Shown: in pieces, positions 55,447 to 64,000 of the stretch
Position numbering within the stretch: the stretch's first letter is position 1
How the letters are laid out: each line of letters starts with the position of its first letter
Assembly: GCA_020055645.1 (NCBI GenBank)
Contig: CM034546.1
Coordinates: 25,048,001 to 25,112,000, forward strand
Length of the DNA stretch: 64,000 nt
Origin: Tomocerus qinae
Taxonomy: Eukaryota > Arthropoda > Collembola > Entomobryomorpha > Tomoceridae
Direction of reading: 5' to 3'
The notes under the pieces: model-generated
The model's database searches: none
The model's input: only the letters and a program-made list of their open reading frames with translations
Told to the model about the DNA's origin: nothing
Translations under genes and position numbers: made by a program

Positions 55447-57590
55447 AAGTTAATTGCACCGGTTAATATCGGTTAATGACAGTTAACAGTCACTCTATGA
55501 AAAAAATCGGGCACGAACGAGGTTAAAAGCAAATTATTTTGGGACGCAGAAAGATTATACCCTTCTGACCTTCTGCAGTTTTCATTATCAATGACGATGA
55601 CGAAACACGATCCAGTACGTTCCCAGTGTTCCAATAGGATTCTTAATTCAATCAATCATGTTGTATGTTTAATATAAAATTTAAGAAAACCTTTATTAAT
55701 ATGTAAAAAATAAACTAGTAGGCCAGTACACAATCAACATGGTTCTCCACCCGTTGCATAAGCAACGTTTTTGTTAAGTTATAATTTATTAAGCCTCATT
55801 AAGTTTATTTTACAATAAAAGAATAATTTACCGTTTTTAATTCAGCCAACTTCCCAATTATGATACCATTTACTAAAATTTTCCCCTATAAACTAACCAC
55901 AATCAGTAATGCTACTAACTGATATCAAAGTGTTTGTCTGGGTTGTCTAACTCTGACTTTATATAGGTAGGGGACGAGATATTAGACTAGTCTAGACCTC
56001 AAATGGATATTATATGAAGGTTAAGTAAGATCTCGATAGATTTTGAAAATTGAGTGAAGTGTCACGTTTTAACTTTGGGACAGTTAAAGGGGAGGCAGAT
56101 TAGAATCAATTAGCAAGTATATACATAGGTTACTCCAGAGCAGCAGGATGGAATGTGCATGAAGCCTCTATGCAATGTGTTATTGAGTCTGCTGAGCCAA
56201 AACTTGGTCTTGGTTTTAAACAGAGTACAACTAGTAACAGGCCAGGGCAAGTGGCTGCCAAAGCCAAAATATTTTGACTGTTTTCCGACCTATGATGTTT
56301 GTGCAGCCTGAGAAAGGTGGGTAGGCAAAAAGGCAAATGTAGAAATAGTTAGTTAAAACCAGATTCTGTATTTTATTTGAACTAACTCGAGTAACAGCCA
56401 ATGTAAATAAATTAGTAATATGATCTTACAAATGTCTGTCTACGTATTTCACTCTATCATGCAAACTGTGTCTTTGACAATCTTGCCACCAAAAGCATGA
56501 AGTATATTGATTCCATTTTCGAGGCACTTTGACTTTATGTCAGTTTGTCACTGACTGACAGAAGGTGTGGAACTTGGTCAGGTGGAGATTGACAATAAGA
56601 AATTGGAATAGACACTTTATTCTAGTGACTAATAATTAATGTAGTAGTCTTATAGTATTCCTGCAATGAAATTTAAATCAATAAGGTATTTTTGTCTCCC
56701 ATCCTCCATCCCGCAAAAATCATTTTTATAATTTAATCACGAGTACCGAGTACCTCATAAATGATGATTTGCTTTAAAATAAATAATCTATTCACAGAAA
56801 CAGTACAGTATTTAGAAGTCGATTTCGAAGGGGGCAAGGATGTCAAAAAGCAAATTTATTAGATATACATATTAGAGCGAAAAATTTAGGCTATTATTCT
56901 CAAAAATGAGGCCAAAAGTGACTAAAATTCACTTAAAATCCCGCAGAGGGGAAAATTTGTTGGTGTTTTGAGAAAAAATTCCTTTTTGGGATTTCGGAGG
57001 TTGTTTTTGCGTTCAATCCCCCCTCAATACAGCCTTGCCCAAAAACCATAATAGTATTGTACTATGTAAACAATTAAAAATGATCTGCTTTTACCTTTTA
57101 GTAATAGTTTAGAGTTTAGACTTAATGTTCAAGAGTGATTTGATTGACAATAATCCAATGTATTCAGTACGCGTTGGGCGTGTCTTTGTTATAACTTCGT
57201 TTTCTCCCATTTAAAACGTTATAGAAGCAGCGAAGTAGCTGCATTGCTCCACTCATTTGAAAAGCTATAATTTATTTAAACCGACGCGACGCCCTAGTTT
57301 TCAAATACGTATAGACAATGTCATTAAAATAATAACTTAAGGCATGAGGCATGGCTCATTGCAATTTATGAACTTTGAGAAACAACAGAAAGCAGTGGCA
57401 ACCGGTTTAAAACTGATTGTTAGATTTCAAATACTACGTCAAACTGTCAAATAGTGATATTAATATTGCTTTTGTTAAATTATTTAAACAAAAATACTTA
57501 CTTCTCATGGATATATATCTAGAAGTACAATTACTGTGTCTGCATAAACTGAAAATATAAACCGAAAGCTAGTAAATATTATTAAATATT
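55447..57590. other. AT-rich intergenic DNA, no gene seen
   Basis: Upstream of the chemoreceptor gene. No host-repeat blocks, domains, tRNA-like folds or long open frames recognised. The promoter of the receptor should lie in its left part, but no clear TATA box was found. Confidence 0.45.
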
Positions 57591-57594
57591 ACGA

Positions 57595-57990
57595 TTCGGA
57601 GGGTACGAGAAATTAGCTTACACCGAACAGAAAATAGCCTATGCCGAAGAGGAAAATAGTCTAAGTGTAAAATAGCCGAAGTGAAGTTTTAGTCCACGTT
57701 GAATACAAATTAACCAACGTCGAAGAATATGTGCCGAAGCCGAAATGGAAATCAGTACCAGTATAATTTCCTTGAAATTGGCCTACGCTGAAGGAAAAAT
57801 ATTCAACACCGAAACCGAAGTAAAAATATGGCTGCCGACGCCAAATGGAAAATAGCTAACGCCCAAATAGATAATACCAATACCCCAGGCCAAAGTGAGT
57901 GGAAATTAGCCTGAAGCCAAATAGAACGCCAAAGTAAAAGATATCCGCAGCTGAAGAGAAAATTAGCCTACGCTGATGCCGAAGTATAAG
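57595..57990. repeat. Degenerate minisatellite of CCGAAG/GGAAAATAGCC words
   Basis: Words such as GAAAATAGCCTATGCCGAAG, GCCGAAATGGAAAT and AAAATTAGCCTACGCTGA recur irregularly about every 25-35 bp. Not coding. Confidence 0.7.
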
Positions 57991-59500
57991 TTGACGAAGT
58001 TGTGGTACAAATAAAACCGTACTAGGTAGCTGGCCGTTGATAGAAGAGAAGAGTCTTTTGAAGTATTGACTTCTGGTGTAAAATATCACCTCAGTGCTAA
58101 TGAGGTAAAGATGCTTCTTGGATTGTCTGAATGTACTACAACGGAAATAAATACATATTCTCTCTTGACAATCTTCGTCTCAAAGATGTTCACGTAAGAG
58201 TGAAGTGAAAAGGAGAGAAATGTAGAAATAGAAAGAAACGAGTGGAGTAACCTAAAAATGTAAATTGTCTTGAAATGTATATTTGGCCGGTGGTTCTGAG
58301 TGTAGACAGATGATTTTATCATTGACTCGTGGATCGTAGACTTTCCTCTACAGCGTAGCAAATATGTGTGGATATAGTTCCACACGTTTATTATATGGGT
58401 GCTAATTTTTGTGCACTTTATAGGTATATGTATAAATTTAACTTTGTTTTTCATTTACATTCGTCTTCTATACTTATACATACGTGGCTTATTTTTTAAA
58501 TGATAATTAAATTTCTGAATTCCACGACTAAGTAATGAGACAATTTGGTAATCTGTAGAGTATAATATTTCCAAGAAAATACAACATGTGGTCCATATTG
58601 CTTGATGATTCCTTAACGCCCGCTTGAGACTTTGCTTTAACATAACCATTACACGGTATGGCATTAAATGGACATCGATGATTATGGATTGGAAGAAAAA
58701 TTTGTTTGCTTTTCCATTATGTATCCAGAAACTATGGCAGTCATGTTGAAGAAGTGATAATTATTTCACTTAGATTGGTTTACGTGTGTAATTGAGAAAT
58801 GTTTCAAATTTCATAGAAAATAATACAATAACAACAACACCTGAAACAATTATACCTGAAAAACAGTGTAATATAGTGATATTCTACTACATATTTCGTT
58901 ATTACATGAAAGCGCTTCCAAAGAAAGAGCATCGGGCAGTTTGGGATTTGTTATTGTAACTTGAGCTTTGCATCATTAGTTATAATGATGTAGACACCTG
59001 GTCAGCATCATTTTTTGTATTTCACTGTTAGTGCTAGTTACAAAAACAAGAACTCAAGAATGTATTTTAACAAGTAAGACTGTGGAGTTTGTTTTCAGGT
59101 GTCTTTTTAGCCTCATTAATTTTCCCTAGATCGGAAAAAACACCGAAATTGACTGTCATATTGATATGGGTTTCCCAATATGTATTCAGTAAATGATGGA
59201 TATTGTCTTCTAACTAGATGCTTTCAAGTACAGCTATTTTATGATTTGTTACATAGCATTTATTAGAATGATGGTATCCAATCTCTAAAAATGTCAAAGA
59301 TGCACTAATTCGATTCGAGGCAGAATGTTTCTCCAACAATATTGTTGTAATGAACTATCTGATGAATATTAATTTAAATATGATCTTAATAAACTTTCTT
59401 TGTGTTGTGAAAACGAAGCTAATAATAATCGAAATAAATAAACCTCCATTTTTTATTCATGCTTAACAGAATTTGGAACTTTTATTATCTTATCTTTATT
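57991..59500 (+). repeat. Host long repeat, copy 8
   Basis: Starts with TAGCTGGCCGTTGATAGAAG and runs through the CGCTTCCAAAGAAAG (58913) and GACACCTGGTCAGCATC (58993) blocks to TTTAGATACCGGAC (59497). No gene seen. Confidence 0.75.
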
Positions 59501-60620
59501 TAGATACCGGACAAAATTAGTTTTAACTACATGTCAAGATTTTATGCAGAATAGATAGATAGTTATACAATTAATAATTATCCAACAAAGCATTGTTAGC
59601 AAGAATTACCGAAGTAACTTTATTTTTCAACTTAATGCTAAATGTTTGTTTTCATATTTATGATTCAACTTAATCACAATTCAATTTATATAACCTCATT
59701 TGATTTAAATGTTGTATATAGTAATACAAATGTTACAATTACTAATGTATTATCATTAAAATATTGTATTTGCTAGGTACATAATATTTTTCAAATGATC
59801 GTAAATGTAGGTTAAATAGTGCAAAATCCCTTAGCTTGAATTTGGTTCAGCTATTCGTTGGGAAATTATTTAGGTGGCAGTAAAACATCATGGAGGATGA
59901 AGTTGGTCGAATTGTAACATAGCTGGACTAGGCGTTATCTCTCATATCAGTAAGCAATCAAAACTAATATGAGAGGCAATCACCTAGCCGAGCTAGTAAT
60001 ATTTCAGCTGAGGTGGAGTCACTAATTCCGAAGAAGACAGTAAACGGCAAGACGAACGTGCCAATAATTAGAGTTGAAAATGTAAGAATTGACAGATGAG
60101 TAGAAATTTTTAAGTACATGTCTTTTATGGAGTACATGTATTTGGCTGTCGAAGGCAGAGGAGAGAGTTTTTTGAAGTGTCGACTTTTTCTATAAAATAT
60201 CGTGTCAATGTCGATGCTGAAAAGATGCTTCTTTGCCTCATCGACACTGACGGGATATTATCTGAATGTATTACAGCTGAAATAAACCCATGTCCTCCCC
60301 TGACAATCTTCGCCTCCAAGATGTTCACGTAAGAATGAAGTAAAAAGGAGAGAAATGTGGAAATAGAAAGAAACGAGTTGATTTTATGTAGAAATGTAAT
60401 GCCATGTAATGTAGTGAAGACTTAGCTGTTGGTTCTGTGTGTAGGCAGATGCTTTAGGCTCGTCCATCGTAGACATTCCTCTACAGCGCAGTTCCCCAAC
60501 TTCAACTCTGTGGTTGAAAATACTTTCTCGCTATTTCTCAGGGACTCAATATTTGCTACTCACCGTCATTTTTCTTCCACATTGTCTGCAACTGCTATAG
60601 CTTCTATTAGAGAACAAAAA
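59501..60620 (+). repeat. Host long repeat, copy 9 (left arm of inverted pair)
   Basis: Runs through the hairpin at 59911-59998 and the CACTGACGGGATATTATCTG block at 60246. The same blocks return inverted from about 60830, so copies 9 and 10 form a large inverted pair with a roughly 200-bp A/T-run spacer. Confidence 0.75.
59911..59998 (+). other. Repeat-borne hairpin, copy 8
   Basis: Stem CTCTCATAT/ATATGAGAG, changed loop (AAGCAATCAAAA), outer arms ACATAGCTGGACTAGG and CCTAGCCGAGCTAG. Confidence 0.6.
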
Positions 60621-60829
60621 AGGACCTTTTTGCTTTTTTATAAAAAATGTAGGAGTAAGATTTTTTTTAAACAGTCCGTTTTCGCCTTTTACCTTTTTTG
60701 AAGAAGCAGCGTGTCCCATTTACTTCCACTTTACCTGTAAAAAAGGTAAAAATGTAAAAAGGACTGCTTTTTAGAAAAATTAGCACTGGTTACCTTTCTT
60801 GTGAAAAACGAGTTAAAGAAAAAAGAAAC
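60621..60829. other. Spacer of the inverted repeat pair
   Basis: Rich in A and T runs. TTTTACCTTTTTTGAAG and ACCTGTAAAAAAGGTAAAAA can pair locally. No gene seen. Confidence 0.4.
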
Positions 60830-62750
60830 TAAAGCAATTGCTGAGAATGTCGAAAAACGTTGCATAGCAATATTGAAGAAGACTAAGAAGAGTACCTTAG
60901 AAATAGTGAGAAAGTATTTTGAACCACGAAGTTGGAGGTGGGACGCTGCGCTGTAGAGAAAAGATTATTAACGACGAAACAATGGTAAAAGTATCGGCCT
61001 ACACAGAGATTTATCAGCCAAGTCTGCACTACATTACCTGAAGTTACATTTCTAAGCAAACTCAACTTGTTTCTTTCTATTTCTTCATTTCTCTCCTTTT
61101 CATTTCATTCTTACGTGAACATCTTCGACGTGAAGATTGGTATGGGAGGACATGGATTTATTCTACATAGCCGTAATACGCTGAGACAATATTACGTCAG
61201 TGTCGGTGAGGCCGAGTCACTTAAGTTGCATCTTGGCCAACTGGCACGGGCGTGATATTTTACAGCAAACGTCGACATTTAATAAGACTTCCTCTACCTC
61301 CAACAGGAGCTATGTATTCCATAGTTATGTTCTATGTTAATACATATCAATAACAAATTGTTATTTCTACTCGCCCTTGAATTTTCCCAATAACAACGCC
61401 AATTAATGCCACGTTTATCTCGTCCTTTACAGCGTTCTTCGAAATTAGTGACTCCAACTGAGCTAAAAAATAGTACTACCACTTGGTACCCGAAAAAACG
61501 CGGTTAGGTTATTGTCCTCCCATAAAAGTACTGATTTCTTGTTACTTTTGTGATTGGGCAATATCCCCACCTATGTTACACTCGACAAAATTCTATACAA
61601 GACGTTTTAACCTGAAAATCTTCCAAAAACATATCAGTAAGTTTCTCATTTGCGCTTTTATTCACTTTAAAAAACTGTACCTTATCGAAACAATTATATG
61701 TATTGTATACCTAAAAATGTTAATAAAATTTGTAATCAAATGAAAAATAAATCCCTTTTTTTCAATTGCGATAGTTTAGAAATTGTACATAGCAAATGGA
61801 ATCGTAATCGTAATTCATTGGTACAATATATAGCACAATCAGAATATTCAATTGATATCAAGCATCTCCATTTCGATCTCGTGGTTAGCGGATTGTTTTA
61901 CTGAAAACCTTGCAAAACTAATTTTAGACTCTTGTGTACTTTATGCAATAACTTTGAATCGAATCAGGTAACATTAAATTGTAATTAGCAACAGTAATCA
62001 AGTCACAAAAAATGTGCCGAACTAATTCAATATATCGTGAAAAGGTGAGCAATGAATGTTTACAGGAAGAACTATGATTAACTGCATTTTAACTTAGATA
62101 GAGATAAGCACTTGCCAACACTGCTTTGTTAACTAATTTAATAAAGGATGTGAATTAGTTCTTCATCAAATGCTTTGTTGGAGCAACACAAAAGAAAGTT
62201 AATTTGCATGCATATCACATCATTACGGTTCTTCAAATCCTTTACTAGATTAATATTATTTGGATAACAATCTTTCTCGATTCATGACCATATTTGACAT
62301 TATTAAACACTGCCTAAGCATTGTATAAAATATACTAATCTCTATTAAACAACTCATAAAATATCTGTTTAAAAACATGAAATATGTTTAAATACAAAAT
62401 TTTCTACTGCAAAGGTATTTATTATTATATTTCGAACTTTGGAAGAACTATGAGGCTAAAGACATCATTAAACATTAAACAAACTCCAGAGTTGTACATG
62501 TGAAAAGATTTTCTCGAGTCCGGTTAGTTGCCTTTGTACCTATCACTAGAGTGAAATGATACTGACCAGGTGTCCAAAGTCCACATCATTATAACTAATG
62601 ATGCAAATCTTATGTTACAATAAGAAATCCTAAACTGCCCGATGGACTTTCTTTGGAAACTCTTATATTATGTATTAACGAACTGAATCTGAAATATGTA
62701 ATAGAATATCAGTATGTATTTAGTATATAGTATTTTGTATGGTTTTCACA
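60830..62750 (-). repeat. Host long repeat, copy 10 (inverted)
   Basis: Read on the minus strand it shows the same block order as copy 4, including the hairpin at 61498-61592 and the GGACACCTGGTCAGTATC-type block near 62567. No gene seen. Confidence 0.7.
61498..61592 (-). other. Repeat-borne hairpin, copy 9 (inverted)
   Basis: On the minus strand the inner stem is AAAAGTA/TACTTTT where most copies have ATCAGTA/TACTGAT. The loop AAGAAATCA is kept. Confidence 0.65.
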
Positions 62751-63239
62751 TTTGCTTTCTCCTTATAATTACCATAGTCATGATAGATGTCATGAACAGT
62801 TAATAAAGTTTCATTTGTTTATGAAAGTTCACAAATTGCTAATTTCCTATAATACTCTTCTTACGATTGGACACAAAAATAAAACCTATACAATATATAA
62901 TAGTAGTTCTGGGTCAATGATAATGTAAAATTTTAGCATTAGGTGGAAAAATTATACGATTGGGTATATTTATTATTACTACTACCATATATAAGTAAAA
63001 CAATAAATGCCTAATAATATGAGCCCCTTGCTGCTATTTTTCATTGTATAGCGTACAGACTGCTGGGTATATACATATTACGTGTCTAGTATGGCTATAG
63101 AGGATCAAATGTCACACACTATAATTATTCTCCGTGATAGTTCAAGAAAGTGTATAGAAAAACGGCTCCTGTCTAACTGCGAGGGGGACATATAATTAAA
63201 GTGACAAATAAATATTCTTATTGCGGTCGGACGGTATAT
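62751..63239. other. Spacer, no gene seen
   Basis: AT-rich DNA between two oppositely oriented repeat copies, without the unit's blocks. No coding, RNA or promoter signal recognised. Confidence 0.4.
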
Positions 63240-64000
63240 TATTATGATTTATAGGATCCCCTAAAAAATCTTGAGTACTATACTATTAAATTGAGTACTC
63301 TAAAATGTAGGCCTTTACATCGTACATAAAGAATGCATTCTGGCTGAAAAAGCATGAAGAAGTGATTTATACCAGCATAGCACTCCGTATTAAAGGGAGT
63401 TATAATGTCATTGGAACTTTCAAGACAGATTTACATTTATTGATTAATGTATACAAATATGCATCTTTTCTTGTCGCGATTGTAATGAGACTCACCCTCA
63501 CATATTTTAATATTTCGTACATAGTAAGAATACATATGGCCTATTGTACATTATAATATTCATGAATTGTACGGCCAAGTATTTATTCACAAAGTAAAAC
63601 AACATGGTAATCTACAGAGTGTAATCTTTTCAAGAAAATATAACAATATGGTATTTTTCTACAAGTCTGAAAGTTGCTAAATCGTAGATTCATACTCCAT
63701 GCCCTGCTTAATTCCTTTCTCTCTTGACACTCTGCTTTAACATAATTACTAAACTGTATAATATTTACAGGACATCAAAAAATGATGAATCTCTAGAAAC
63801 ATTGTTTGTTTTTTCTTTGTGTATCCAGAAACATGAACCTATTAACAATGGCAGTTGAAGAAGTGATAATTATTTCACTTACACAAGTGTGTAAATGAGA
63901 AATGTTTTGAATTTCAAGGAATAGAATAATTTGGCTCAATTACAATACCTGAAACAATTATACCTGAAAAACAGATAGTGATACTCTGTTACATATTTTG
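63240..64000 (+). repeat. Host long repeat, copy 11 (runs off the window)
   Basis: Matches copy 4 and copy 2b blocks such as AAAATCTTGAGTACTA (63266) and ACCTGAAACAATTATACCTG (63947), in plus orientation, up to the window edge. Confidence 0.7.

Overview
The window is AT-rich animal nuclear DNA, most likely from an arthropod. The evidence is short spliceosomal introns with GT-AG borders, a three-exon seven-helix chemoreceptor gene of insect type, a Polinton/Maverick element, a Ty3/gypsy LTR retrotransposon and a LINE fragment. A springtail or other hexapod would fit the chemoreceptor, but that is a low-confidence guess. Most DNA outside the elements and the receptor gene is a mosaic of diverged copies of one non-coding repeat several kilobases long, in both orientations (about 1-3045, 5575-11294, 30301-38654, 47340-49560, 58000-62750, 63240-64000).

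Region 11295-30300 is a 19,006-bp Polinton/adintovirus-like endogenous element. It is bounded by a perfect 8-bp target duplication (AAACGTCT) and 61-bp inverted termini, each of which is itself a long palindrome. The matching empty site lies in a related repeat copy at 1028-1035. Left to right it carries an unknown 135-aa gene, a pX-like core or membrane-active protein, a spliced major capsid gene (F54H12.2-like), an adenain-type protease, an RVE integrase, a penton-like minor capsid gene, a packaging ATPase, a small basic core-like protein, a further conserved Polinton protein, a spliced BIR-RING IAP, an unknown spliced gene on the minus strand, a three-exon dUTPase-like gene, protein-primed DNA polymerase B with N-terminal zinc fingers (minus strand), a PC4-like gene and small basic spliced minus-strand genes. 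Protease, integrase, ATPase, the conserved 19.8-kb gene and polymerase all carry frameshifts. The penton gene is split by a 2,177-bp inverted-repeat element filled with a 64-65-bp minisatellite. Capsid, IAP, dUTPase-like and PC4-like genes read open.

Region 38655-47335 is an apparently recent Ty3/gypsy retrotransposon on the minus strand: two 526-bp LTRs with no difference seen by eye, a 4-bp target duplication, gag, and pol joined by a TTTAAAC -1 frameshift site. Between pol and the 3' LTR it carries a third coding region that looks like a captured Rrp6/EXOSC10 exosome nuclease (DEDD exonuclease pieces plus HRDC domain) followed by a CCHC zinc knuckle.

Region 51496-55446 holds the chemoreceptor gene on the minus strand, the only ordinary host gene recognised.

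The most notable signals are the exosome-nuclease-like ORF in the retrotransposon, the palindromic covarying Polinton termini with an 8-bp target duplication, a roughly 90-nt hairpin recurring in at least nine repeat copies with compensatory changes in its stem, and the spliced anti-apoptotic and dUTPase-like cargo of the Polinton.
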